Assembly: GCA_937934645.1 (NCBI GenBank)
Contig: CALGYZ010000038.1
Coordinates: forward strand, 1-18,156
Source: an uncultured Bacillaceae bacterium
Lineage (GTDB): Bacteria > Bacillota > Bacilli > Bacillales > Caldibacillaceae
DNA length: 18,156 bases
Direction of reading: 5' to 3'
The notes under the pieces were generated by a model. That model did not search any database and was not told where the DNA came from. It saw only the letters and a list, made by a program, of their open reading frames with translations. Every line of letters starts with the position of its first letter. Position 1 is the stretch's first letter. Below are positions 1 to 6,977 of the stretch, piece by piece. The position numbers were made by a program, and so were the translations under genes.

Positions 1-71
1 GATTTAGTAGGCTAACTTTATTCTACAGAAAGGGTCTTCCTTTTTCTATGAACATTATTTAGTGCATTTCT

Positions 72-97
72 ATTTACACAAAATATTTTACACTCTC
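72..97. repeat. Terminal inverted repeat of an IS256-type element (end facing the plasmid segment)
   Basis: This 26-bp stretch begins ATTTACACAAAAT and is an inverted copy of 2981-3006, matching at 21 of 26 positions. IS256-family ends usually have a G-rich outer tip and a TTGTGTAAA-like inner side. By that rule the element body lies to the left, mostly outside the window. Directly outside the tip is GGCTATAA, repeated next to the partner end. The family assignment comes from repeat style and duplication length; no transposase is visible in positions 1-71. Confidence 0.65.
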
Positions 98-125
98 GGC
101 TATAACTCTACTTTTACTAAAAAAT

Positions 126-188
126 TACTCTTATCTATATAAAGTGAGTGCCACCATAGATTAATAGATTGACACTAAAATAAGAGTA
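126..188. repeat. 9-bp inverted repeat with 45-bp centre
   Basis: TACTCTTAT at 126-134 is perfectly complementary to ATAAGAGTA at 180-188. It lies in the non-coding part of the plasmid segment, which would adjoin the repL upstream region once the IS is removed. It may belong to a replication or transfer origin, but no known origin consensus is recognised. Nothing else is evident in 106-195. Confidence 0.35.
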
Positions 189-195
189 TTTATTT

Positions 196-248
196 GCCTA
201 AAGGCATAAAAGATTGCCATAAAGGCAATCTCTGTTGACAAGGCAAAG
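196..248. repeat. Left arm of a 53-bp imperfect inverted repeat with two hairpins
   Basis: The arm holds a short palindrome GCCTAAAGGC (196-205), a hairpin with an 8-bp stem (211-218 with 224-231) and a tail ending AAGGCAAAG. The same arrangement occurs inverted at 1929-1981, next to the mobV stop codon. The two hairpins differ by compensatory changes (ATTGCC/GGCAAT here, ACTGCC/GGCAGT there), so the fold is conserved rather than only the sequence. Confidence 0.6.
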
Positions 249-250
249 AA

Positions 251-285
251 AAAACGACTGATAGTTGAAAGCTAATAGTCGTTTT
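251..285 (-). terminator. Rho-independent terminator of the small membrane protein gene
   Basis: A 9-bp stem is formed by 251-259 (AAAACGACT) and 277-285 (AGTCGTTTT). On the minus strand it is followed by a T-rich run (TTTTTTC). It lies 34 bases beyond the stop codon of the gene at 320-565. Confidence 0.7.
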
Positions 286-319
286 AGAATTAAATTTACT
301 TTATTTGTCATTAACTAAA

Positions 320-565
320 TTAAATAGATAAAAACATACCGATTAAGAAGATGATTACTATACCTATATTTTTATACGCGTTTTTATAGTCTTTGATTTT
401 AATATTTTTGATACTTCTTCTTAAGAAAATAATTGCAGTTATTACAAAAATAATTGGAAAAATTCTTTCGTAAAATAGACTTATAACTGCAAAAAATAGT
501 CCAATTATTATTAAAATCGATTCACCTTTTTCACGATTTTTATTTTTGGATTCTTGATTTTTCAC
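320..565 (-). CDS. Small three-segment membrane protein, possible immunity protein
   Basis: This 81-residue protein has a charged, lysine-rich start (about residues 1-14), then three hydrophobic segments at roughly 16-30, 34-48 and 66-80, separated by a basic loop. The start is GTG at 565-563, with AAAGGAAGTG upstream as ribosome site. No family is recognised. It is transcribed divergently from the secreted protein at 632-1233 across a 66-bp gap and ends in a good terminator. A small basic membrane protein beside a secreted protein with an Ala/Gly-rich hydrophobic core is the usual layout of bacteriocin and immunity genes. That role is inferred from context only. Confidence 0.6.
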   Translation of the reverse strand: MKNQESKNKNREKGESILIIIGLFFAVISLFYERIFPIIFVITAIIFLRRSIKNIKIKDYKNAYKNIGIVIIFLIGMFLSI

Positions 566-631
566 TAGGTTTCACTTCCTTTATTTTTTAGCAATAATAA
601 AAATTTATATATTAGGAGTTGATTTAAAATT

Positions 632-1233
632 ATGGGAAAAAAGCTTTTGTTTTCATTCTTAACGATATTACTAACTTTGTCTACTGTAACACCATTAAAC
701 GTGGATGCTTCTAATCTATCTACAACTGAATCAATTGTTGTTGATGGAGAAGAGATTTTATTTGAACGAGAAGTTAAGGATGAAGTTAGTAAAGTAATAG
801 TAAAGAATGGTAAAGGAGAAATTCTTTCCGAAGCATCTTTGAACTTAAAAACAAATGAAGCTATATTAGATGGAGTCAAATTATCAGATGAGCAGTATAA
901 AGATATTGTGGAGTTAGGTAAAGAAGAACTTGAGAATCATAATAGTAAAAATTGATCGGTAGTACTCGTTATAGATCTACATGGATTCCAAAAACAGGAG
1001 TCGCTGCAGTAGCTGCTGCAATAGCAGTCGCTGTACCAGGAGTAGGTGCATCTGCTGCTTGGTCTGTAGCAAGTGTTATAGCTGGTTCTACAAATACTTT
1101 ATATTACACTGTTAAGGAGTACAGCTGTACTAAAAATGGCACCTATTATCTAAAAACAACAAGATCTTTTTATAAGAATAGCAATTATACAGGACATATA
1201 GGTACTTTCTCTGTTTATGGAAGTCGGAGATAA
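632..1233 (+). pseudogene. Secreted bacteriocin-like protein, split by a frameshift
   Basis: The first part (632-955) has a clear signal peptide: MGKK, a hydrophobic stretch to about residue 22, and a likely cut near VDA-S at 26-27. An acidic propeptide-like region of about 80 residues follows. The second part (about 952-1233) continues in another frame with an Ala/Gly-rich hydrophobic segment (TGVAAVAAAIAVAVPGVGA), then a Tyr-rich tail. One extra base near 954 would turn AAT-TGA into AAT-TGG and join the parts as NSKN-W-IGSTRYRS, giving about 200 residues. The alternative is a separate TTG start at 952 with no good ribosome site. Start ATG 632 has AGGAG at 614-618. The layout resembles secreted antimicrobial proteins with a propeptide, but no named family is recognised. 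Confidence 0.6.
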
Positions 1234-1234
1234 A

Positions 1235-1940
1235 AACACTTTTCTGACGCAATTCCAAGATCGTTACAACAAATTTATGAATGGGAACGAAATATCATGA
1301 AAATCTTGCTAAAGAGATGGAACAAAAGGCATTAGAGAAAGAAAAGAGAGTCGAGGAATTAACTGCAACACTGGAGCCAAAAAGAGTAAAATTTTCTCAT
1401 TACGAGAAAAAAACAGATGTGGTTCAGAAATTAATCGGGAAATCAGAAGTGATTGAAAAGGATACGGGAAACGTGGTTTTATCACCTGATCAGTATAAAA
1501 GATTAAATAAACAGATTCATGCTGCATACGCGGTTCAAAAAGAATATAAAAGGTTGAAAGATACAGACTTAGTGAAAGAAAATAAGCAATTAAAGAGAGA
1601 CATCAAACATGAAAAAATGGACTATGAGCGATTAGCTGGTGAATATATGGATCTCTATGCAGAAAAAGAAAAATTAGAAGAACAGTTAAAGAAATCCAAG
1701 CAAGAAATAAGCTCATTGAAGCTTGAAATTGGAGCGATCTACAGCAGTGTAAAACAAACTTTGCGAGAGAATACAAAGGACTTTAAAGGCTTTAGAAAAG
1801 TTTTTCGTGACTTATCCAATAATTTAAAGGAAAGACATTCCCAGGCAAGGGAAAAAGCGAATTTAGAACCTAAAATGAGTGAATTTCACAAGAGAGAAAA
1901 GCAGGAAGAACGAAAGAAAAGCCAGGAGCTTTCCTTGTAG
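1235..1940 (+). pseudogene. mobV: C-terminal remnant of a MobV/Pre plasmid relaxase
   Basis: The open frame from 1281 encodes 219 residues, almost all charged coiled coil (LEKEKRVEEL, YAEKEKLEEQLKK), typical of the C-terminal half of MobV/Pre relaxases. Just upstream, in a different frame (1235-1282), the sequence reads FLTQFQDRYNKFMN, the conserved MobV segment that precedes the coiled coil. The reading frame shifts at about 1280. The whole catalytic relaxase domain, with its His motif and catalytic residue, is missing. The remnant begins two bases after the stop codon of the secreted protein, so that cassette replaced the first half of mobV. A truncated protein from ATG 1281 could still be made but cannot nick DNA. 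Confidence 0.8.
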
Positions 1941-1981
1941 ACAAAAAGACTGCCTTTATGGCAGTCTCTTCGCCTTTAGGC
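1929..1981. repeat. Right arm of the 53-bp inverted repeat, hairpin after mobV
   Basis: This is the inverted partner of 196-248. It includes the last codons of mobV, a hairpin with an 8-bp stem (1947-1954 with 1960-1967) and the palindrome GCCTTTAGGC at 1972-1981. The hairpin could help end mobV transcription, but no clear T-run follows it on the plus strand. Confidence 0.6.
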
Positions 1982-1990
1982 GTAGGGGGT

Positions 1991-2403
1991 TTATATGGAT
2001 CTCTTAATTTTCAATTTTAAAGCACCTAGGAGCTTATTGTCGACTCTTTTGGGATAATAACCCATTCTATCTATTAAAATGCCCTCTATGACTCTCATTT
2101 GGGCTGTATGCTCTCGATAAATTTTTTGCCCCTCTTGATTAATATCTTCCGGTACATTTGCTTCAGAAGGTGCTTTTCTTAGGATTTGCATGTTATGATA
2201 ATAAAAAGAACGTTCTTTTCTTATATGTTGAAGCATGACCAGCAAATCATAGGTGTGATACGTTGCGAGTATCGGTTGTGGCTGGTAGGCTTCTTCTTCG
2301 TTTAAAATCTGTTTTATTTTGGGGCGATCTTGGGTGAGATCAGCTTGGCAAAAGGAACAGATTTTTTTTGCTCTTGTTCGGTTTGACAGTATGGGCAAAG
2401 CAT
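1991..2403 (-). pseudogene. Zinc-ribbon plasmid protein with frameshift in an A8 run
   Basis: The natural start is ATG at 2403-2401, overlapping the repL stop as TAATG and so translationally coupled. It reads MLCPYCQTEQEQKK and then meets eight consecutive A's on the coding strand (plus-strand T's at 2362-2369). Continuing after a one-base shift gives ICSFCQADLTQ and about 110 further residues to the stop at 1991. Joined, the protein has CPYC and CSFC, a four-cysteine zinc ribbon, and about 137 residues. The rest is mixed charged helix with no recognised domain. Either the gene is frameshifted, or slippage at A8 makes the full protein, or the run length is a sequencing error. The function is unknown, perhaps replication or copy control given its coupling to repL. 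Confidence 0.65.
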
Positions 2404-2855
2404 TATATATCAAGCCCTTCATCATCTTTTTCCCACTCTTGAAAACGCGCAAGGAGATATTTTTCTTTACCTTGATTACCTCTATGAATTAATTGTGGGT
2501 GAATCATGATAGCACCTGTTTTTCTAGTAATTATTTGTGCTTTTTCAAGAATCTTTAAAGTATCTGATACTGTTTGACGTGATACTTTGGATTTAACTGC
2601 TAGTTCTGGGGTAGTAATTATTAATGTATTGGTAGACTTTTCCATATTCTCAAGTATGTATTTGACTACTTGCATTTTTTTATTACCTAAGTTATCTATT
2701 AGCTGAATAATTGCAGTTAAATAAGTAATCATAAAGCCGTTTCTTCCTGTTTTCTTTACTACATCATTAGCTTCAATTACCTCTCCTGTATCAAGATTTT
2801 TCCATCTGCTGACACCATTATAAAGTACTTGATTTTCAACTTGTTGCTTTGCCAT
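2403..2855 (-). CDS. repL: RepL-family plasmid replication initiator
   Basis: The 150-residue protein matches the RepL family of small firmicute plasmids (pIM13/pE12 type) in length and layout. An N-terminal segment contains NLDTGEVIEANDVVKK. A winged-helix region follows (about 75-115: ELAVKSKVSRQTVSDTLKILEKAQII), then a short acidic tail. The start ATG has GGAGGGATAAAA directly upstream. Three iterons lie upstream of the start (2890-2942). The stop codon overlaps the start of the zinc-ribbon gene, so the two form one operon. In this family RepL starts replication of the plasmid at its origin. The frame is intact. Confidence 0.85.
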   Translation of the reverse strand: MAKQQVENQVLYNGVSRWKNLDTGEVIEANDVVKKTGRNGFMITYLTAIIQLIDNLGNKKMQVVKYILENMEKSTNTLIITTPELAVKSKVSRQTVSDTLKILEKAQIITRKTGAIMIHPQLIHRGNQGKEKYLLARFQEWEKDDEGLDI

Positions 2856-2889
2856 TTTTATCCCTCCATTTAATAATCAAATTACATAT

Positions 2890-2942
2890 ATTAGACAAAA
2901 ATGTACAGGAAATTAGACAATCTTGTATTAAAAATTAGACAA
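2890..2942. repeat. Three iterons, ATTAGACAA, period 22 bp
   Basis: ATTAGACAA occurs at 2890-2898, 2912-2920 and 2934-2942. The starts are exactly 22 bp apart, about two helical turns, so all three face the same side of the DNA. The last two extend to ATTAGACAATC. They begin 35 bp upstream of the repL start codon and are probably RepL binding sites for origin function, autorepression, or both. Confidence 0.75.
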
Positions 2943-2980
2943 TCCTAAATTCACTTAAACCCTTGGTATAAAGGCTATAA

Positions 2981-3006
2981 GGGTGTGTCAATAATTTTGT
3001 GTAAAT
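2981..3006. repeat. Terminal inverted repeat of an IS256-type element (second end)
   Basis: This is the inverted partner of 72-97. It starts GGGTGTGTC at its outer tip, directly after GGCTATAA, and ends TTTTGTGTAAAT on the inner side, so the element body lay to the right. At most about 200 bp of that element can remain before the Rep_3 fragment begins, and no transposase coding sequence is seen there. Confidence 0.65.
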
Positions 3007-3033
3007 AACCCTATTTCCGCGGGCGCACCAAGA

Positions 3034-3069
3034 AAAAGAAGAGAGGCCGTCAAGGACCTCTCTTCTTTT
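3034..3069. terminator. Strong bidirectional terminator hairpin
   Basis: A perfect 13-bp stem is formed by 3034-3046 and 3057-3069 (AAGAAGAGAGG / CCTCTCTTCTT core) with a 10-base loop. It is T-rich on the 3' side in both directions. On the minus strand it would stop transcripts from 3209-3851. It may have belonged to the truncated IS. The rest of 3070-3208 holds only a doubled AAGGTGTTTT and no gene. Confidence 0.7.
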
Positions 3070-3208
3070 GTTTTTATATTATTTAAAGCGCAATTAAGGT
3101 GTTTTAAGGTGTTTTCTATTTAAGATAGTAGTTGTTTTGTATAGTAAACCAAAAAACGTTTCTAGGTCGTTTCTAACGCCAAATTTAAACTTTCATTTTC
3201 TCTAACTA

Positions 3209-3851
3209 TTAATTTCCATCTAGCCAGTTATAAAATAGTACTTTCGTGTTCGTATCAATTTCATGCAAACGTTCTAGCTCTCTTAAAATCCAATTGGCAT
3301 CCATAATTAAACGATCAGCACGTTCTTTCGTAATACAAATAGGGTCTTCAGTATAAATGGTCATTCTCTCGGCTTGTCTTACGAGTTCAATCGCAGTCTG
3401 TCTATTTTTATCATCTCGTAGATTAATAAAATCGAACATCCCTTCATGTATCGCATTTAAAATTGTTTTTAACTCATTGATTTGTTTTCTCGTGGCACTT
3501 GCTACTTTCTCCCCGGTTGACCAATGAAGATCAAATCCAACAATAGCACGTCCTTTTTTTTGTTCTACATACCAAACTTTAAATTCTGTGTATTGATTCA
3601 ATTCATTGATAGCTACATCAACGGATGCGGCAGCTCCAATCAGCTTCATTTCATTGATTTGTGAAAATCCGTATTGAAATGAGGAACCACCAAGACCACT
3701 GCTGTGGGAAACTTCAATATAAGGAACACCGGCATCGTTTAATGCTTTGACCATTTCCTGTACCTCTTCCACGGTAAACGGGACGGGATCCGGCATGAAT
3801 ACCGTCACGTAAAGAAACTTCCGTAATCAGAACATCCCTTTCTTCGGCCAC
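3209..3851 (-). pseudogene. Chimera: 4-hydroxy-2-oxovalerate aldolase start fused to Rep_3 plasmid initiator end
   Basis: From a GTG at 3851 with an AAGGAGGAG site, the sequence reads VAEERDVLITEVSLRDG, the start of an MhpE/DmpG-type 4-hydroxy-2-oxovalerate aldolase with its RDG-IH motif. A one- or two-base indel near 3785 shifts the frame, and the aldolase continues as FTVEEVQEMVKALNDAGV, then SHSSGLGGSSFQYGF. At about 3618-3622 the aldolase ends abruptly and becomes INELNQYTEFKVWYVEQKKG...IVGFDLHWSTGEKV..ATRKQI, resembling the C-terminal winged helix of Rep_3 initiator proteins, and runs to the stop at 3209. Both parents are truncated, so neither activity is expected. A 199-residue protein from ATG 3808 is still possible. 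The aldolase call is strong; the Rep_3 call is moderate. Confidence 0.7.
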
Positions 3852-4156
3852 AATCTCTCCTCCTTTTTCATCATTTTTAATCGAAAAAAGTTTACCCATT
3901 TCCCCTAAATAACGACTTCTTCGGTCTTCCAATCAAAACAGCCGCACGATTTTCGGTAAAAACTATTGTCGTGATCCGCTTCATTTTTTGACTGCCGGCC
4001 GTGAGAATCTGTAAAAATTGAACATTTTTTGAATTTTTATCCTAATTTTAAAGTATAATTATGAATAAAAAGATTTGTCAAATAATTTATTTTATTCCGC
4101 TTTATTATGAATACTCAGTTGGTTGTCTGTATAAAAATACATTTTTTCTATAAAAA
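3852..4156. other. Non-coding stretch between plasmid debris and the Ca2+ pump gene
   Basis: It is AT-rich with many short frames and no convincing gene. It includes the ribosome site of the aldolase remnant (about 3855-3863). A TATAAT at 4054-4059 has a TTGAAT 19 bp upstream on the plus strand but no plus-strand gene after it. On the minus strand, 3890-4010 can be read as possible tails of lost genes, none recognised. This is probably the boundary of the accessory region. Confidence 0.4.
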
Positions 4157-4183
4157 ACAGGAAGCTGTGAAACAGCTTCCTGT
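4157..4183 (-). terminator. Rho-independent terminator of the Ca2+ pump gene
   Basis: A perfect 12-bp stem, ACAGGAAGCTGT at 4157-4168 and its complement at 4172-4183, has a GAA loop. On the minus strand it is followed by TTTTTTATAG. It lies 19 bases after the stop codon at 4203. Confidence 0.9.
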
Positions 4184-4202
4184 TCATTTCTCGCCGGTTT
4201 GT

Positions 4203-6821
4203 TCACACCCGATATGCTTTTCTCCGTGCCGGCATGAAAAATTTATAAGCCTGAATAATAATCAACGGCAACAGAGACCACCCAGCGATTGTAAAATATT
4301 GCGCTGCAGTCAGCGGGACAACTTCAAACACATCCATCAATCCCGGAACAAAAATGACCAGGCTTAAAAGAACGATTCCCGTAATCACCGCCCACCAAAT
4401 GTACCGGTTTGAAAACAGGCCGATTTTAAATAAGGAATATTTGGAACGGGCATTAAAGCTGTGCAACAGCCGAGCAAGGCATAGTGTGGCAAAGGCCATC
4501 GTCCCGGCGGCTGCAGGACTTCCCGTCATGAGTCCGGTTACAAAGGCGCTGGCGACACAAACTCCGATAATGGCACCTTCCACGCCAATTTGGATCATGA
4601 AACTTTTATTTAACAATGGTTCTTTCACATTCCGCGGTTTTTCCCTCATAATATCTTCATCATGCGACTCCAAACCGATCGCAATAGCCGGCAGGCTGTC
4701 GGTGAGTAAGTTTATAAAGAGCAGCTGGACAGGCGCAAAGGGAACGGGCAGGCCGGAAAGCGAGGCAAACAAGACGACCAGAATGGCCGCTGTATTACCC
4801 GATAAAAGGAAACGAATTGCATTTTTTATATTAGCGAAAATGCTTCTTCCGTTGGAGATGGCTTTGACAATGGTTGCAAAATTATCATCGGTCAGCACCA
4901 TGGAACTGGCTTCTTTCGCCACTTCCGTACCTGTAATCCCCATTGAAATGCCGATATCGGCTTGTTTTAGCGCCGGGGCATCATTCACCCCGTCACCAGT
5001 CATGGCGACGATATGTCCTCTGTTTTGCCAGGCGCGGACAATCCGGATTTTATGTTCCGGTGATACTCGGGCATAAACGGATATTTCCGGCACTTTTTCC
5101 TGCAGCTGTTCATCGCTCATTTGTTCCAGTTCTATACCTTCCATTGCTTCCGACTCATTCTCCAATATTCCGATTTGTTTCGCAATGGAAGATGCGGTGA
5201 TAATATGGTCTCCAGTTATCATAACCGGTTTGATTCCCGCAAGTTTCGCCTGTCTGACGGCGTATGCCGATTCTTCCCGCGGCGGGTCCATCATGGACAA
5301 GAGCCCGACGAATATTAAATCATGTTCATCATTTTCGGATACATCCCGTTTCTCCAAAAATTTGTATGCTAACGCCAACACCCTTAATCCTTCACGGGAG
5401 AAACTCCGGTTTGCTTCCATGACTCTTTTCCTGTCTTCCTCGGTAAAATCCCGGATTCCCTTGGACGTTGCGATTTTTACCGTCCGGTTTAAAACTACAT
5501 CGGGACCGCCTTTTGTAATCATGCGGATTTCACCGTCAATTTCATGCACCGTGCTCATTAGTTTCCGTTCGGAATCAAAGGGCACCTCAGCAATCCGCGG
5601 ATATTTTTCCCGGATCTCAAGTTCATCGATGCCCACTTTTTCGCCCAAATTGACCAGGGCGATTTCCGTCGGATCACCGATCTCCGTATTTCCTCTTGTC
5701 ACGGCATCATTACACAACAGAGCCATCTTAACGAAATCCCGGCTGAATTCATCATTTGAATTCCACGTTCCCCGTTCAACCACTCGGTTATCCACATACA
5801 CTTTTTGCACGGTCATTTTATTTTGAGTCAATGTTCCGGTTTTATCGGAACAAATAACCGATACGCTCCCTAAACTTTCAACAGACTGGAGCTTCCTGAT
5901 AATTGCATTTTCTTTGGACAGCTTCTGCGTTCCAAATGCCAGAACGATCGTCACAATCGAGCTTAAAGCTTCCGGAATTGCAGCAACAGCAAGGGAAACA
6001 GCAAACATAAACGAATCAGCAATTTCCCTGCCCCTGAACATATCCAAAGCAAAAATGAACAATGAGATGAGAATGACCAGCACGGATAGCCGCTTCCCGA
6101 ATTGATCAAGACTAACCTGAAGCGGAGTTTTCTTTTCTTTGGCACTTTCCAGCAGGTTGGCAATTTTTCCGATCTCGGTATTCATGCCGACGGCGGTTAC
6201 CACTACTGCTCCCCGGCCATAAGTTACAAAACTGCCGGAGAAAGCCATATTCGTCCGGTCGCCAAGGGGAACATTTTCCCCTTCAATCGGCTCTTCTGTT
6301 TTATTGACACTGACCGATTCACCCGTTAATGAACTCTCATTAATTTGTAAGCTGTGGCTTTCAATAATCCGGCCGTCAGCACTTACGTAATCCCCCGCTT
6401 CCAAGTACATAATATCACCGACTACAACTTCCTTTGACGGAATTTCCACCTTTTCCCCGTTCCGGAGAACTTTTGCCACCGGAGATGAGAGCGCCTTTAA
6501 ACTTCTCAATGATTGCTCCGCTTTTAAATGCTGGACCGTTCCGAGAACCGCATTCAAAATCAACACGACCAAAATGACGACGGAACTTTCAAATTCACCA
6601 ATAAAAGCCGATACCACCGCTGCAATGAGTAAAATAATCACGAGAAAATCTTTGAATTGCTCCAAAAAAACTTGTACGGCACTTTTTCGTTTTCTTTCTT
6701 CCAGTTCATTCACACCAAACTTTTTACTCCGCTCTACCGCTTCCTCCGAGCTCAGTCCGTCCATTTCCACACCAAGCTGCCGTAAAGTTTCCCCGATTGT
6801 TTTTTGATAATATTCAGCCAT
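4203..6821 (-). CDS. Calcium-transporting P-type ATPase (PMCA/SERCA-like, P2A)
   Basis: This 872-residue pump has the full P-type layout: N-terminal cation-ATPase domain, actuator loop with TGES at 166-169, TM4 with PEAL at 283-286, phosphorylation motif DKTGTLT with Asp326, hinge motifs MITGDH and TGDGVNDAP, and a C-terminal bundle with LLTDSLPAIAIG in TM6. It should export Ca2+ from the cytoplasm using ATP. The TM5 segment reads SGNTAAIL, with Ala where SERCA has the site I Glu771, while the TM6 Asn..Thr-Asp of site II is kept. That pattern predicts one Ca2+ per cycle, as in Listeria LMCA1. TM4 has PEAL instead of PEGL. The start ATG has AAAGGAG upstream. It stands alone, with a terminator on each side. 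Confidence 0.92.
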   Translation of the reverse strand: MAEYYQKTIGETLRQLGVEMDGLSSEEAVERSKKFGVNELEERKRKSAVQVFLEQFKDFLVIILLIAAVVSAFIGEFESSVVILVVLILNAVLGTVQHLKAEQSLRSLKALSSPVAKVLRNGEKVEIPSKEVVVGDIMYLEAGDYVSADGRIIESHSLQINESSLTGESVSVNKTEEPIEGENVPLGDRTNMAFSGSFVTYGRGAVVVTAVGMNTEIGKIANLLESAKEKKTPLQVSLDQFGKRLSVLVILISLFIFALDMFRGREIADSFMFAVSLAVAAIPEALSSIVTIVLAFGTQKLSKENAIIRKLQSVESLGSVSVICSDKTGTLTQNKMTVQKVYVDNRVVERGTWNSNDEFSRDFVKMALLCNDAVTRGNTEIGDPTEIALVNLGEKVGIDELEIREKYPRIAEVPFDSERKLMSTVHEIDGEIRMITKGGPDVVLNRTVKIATSKGIRDFTEEDRKRVMEANRSFSREGLRVLALAYKFLEKRDVSENDEHDLIFVGLLSMMDPPREESAYAVRQAKLAGIKPVMITGDHIITASSIAKQIGILENESEAMEGIELEQMSDEQLQEKVPEISVYARVSPEHKIRIVRAWQNRGHIVAMTGDGVNDAPALKQADIGISMGITGTEVAKEASSMVLTDDNFATIVKAISNGRSIFANIKNAIRFLLSGNTAAILVVLFASLSGLPVPFAPVQLLFINLLTDSLPAIAIGLESHDEDIMREKPRNVKEPLLNKSFMIQIGVEGAIIGVCVASAFVTGLMTGSPAAAGTMAFATLCLARLLHSFNARSKYSLFKIGLFSNRYIWWAVITGIVLLSLVIFVPGLMDVFEVVPLTAAQYFTIAGWSLLPLIIIQAYKFFMPARRKAYRV

Positions 6822-6895
6822 ACGAATTCTCCTTTATCCAAAACCTTTTTCAAACATTCCTTCCTTTAATTTTCCCGCTTTTTTAAAAAATAAAA

Positions 6896-6928
6896 GACCC
6901 TGCGGCAGAAATTTCCCTGCGCAGGGTC
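6896..6928 (-). terminator. Rho-independent terminator of the alcohol dehydrogenase gene
   Basis: A 9-bp stem GACCCTGCG (6896-6904) pairs with CGCAGGGTC (6920-6928). It is followed on the minus strand by TTTTATTTTTT. It separates the dehydrogenase from the Ca2+ pump downstream. Confidence 0.85.
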
Positions 6929-6977
6929 ACCGTTTATTATGATCACCGGGGAGATACAGCCTAAATCGTTTGACCTA

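Larger units (their letters stand above)
98..2980. mobile_element. Remnant of a small RepL/MobV plasmid bracketed by IS ends
   Basis: The segment starts and ends with GGCTATAA (98-105 and 2973-2980), and each copy abuts the outer tip of an IS256-type terminal repeat. A circular plasmid that received one IS insertion with an 8-bp target duplication, and was then opened across the IS, would look exactly like this. Removing one copy predicts an original circle of 2875 bp. The contents are plasmid-like: a RepL initiator with iterons, a MobV relaxase tail, and small secreted and membrane proteins. Several genes are frameshifted, so it is probably no longer functional. The route, homologous recombination between IS copies, is inferred. 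Confidence 0.65.

Noticed and set aside
126..155. Possible MobV-type transfer origin (ATAAAGTGAGTG next to CTTATCTAT)
   Set aside because: Only partial resemblance to the pMV158-type consensus: the left arm pairs poorly and the nick-site core is not matched.
2959..3012. Three mutually exclusive arms (ACCCTT, AAGGGT, ACCCT) resembling an attenuator upstream of repL
   Set aside because: The middle and right arms straddle the outer tip of the IS terminal repeat, so the pairing is probably an accident of the insertion joint.
4107..6807. Several plus-strand open frames of 60-240 residues
   Set aside because: They lie antisense to the Ca2+ pump gene, have no ribosome sites and show composition expected of shadow frames.
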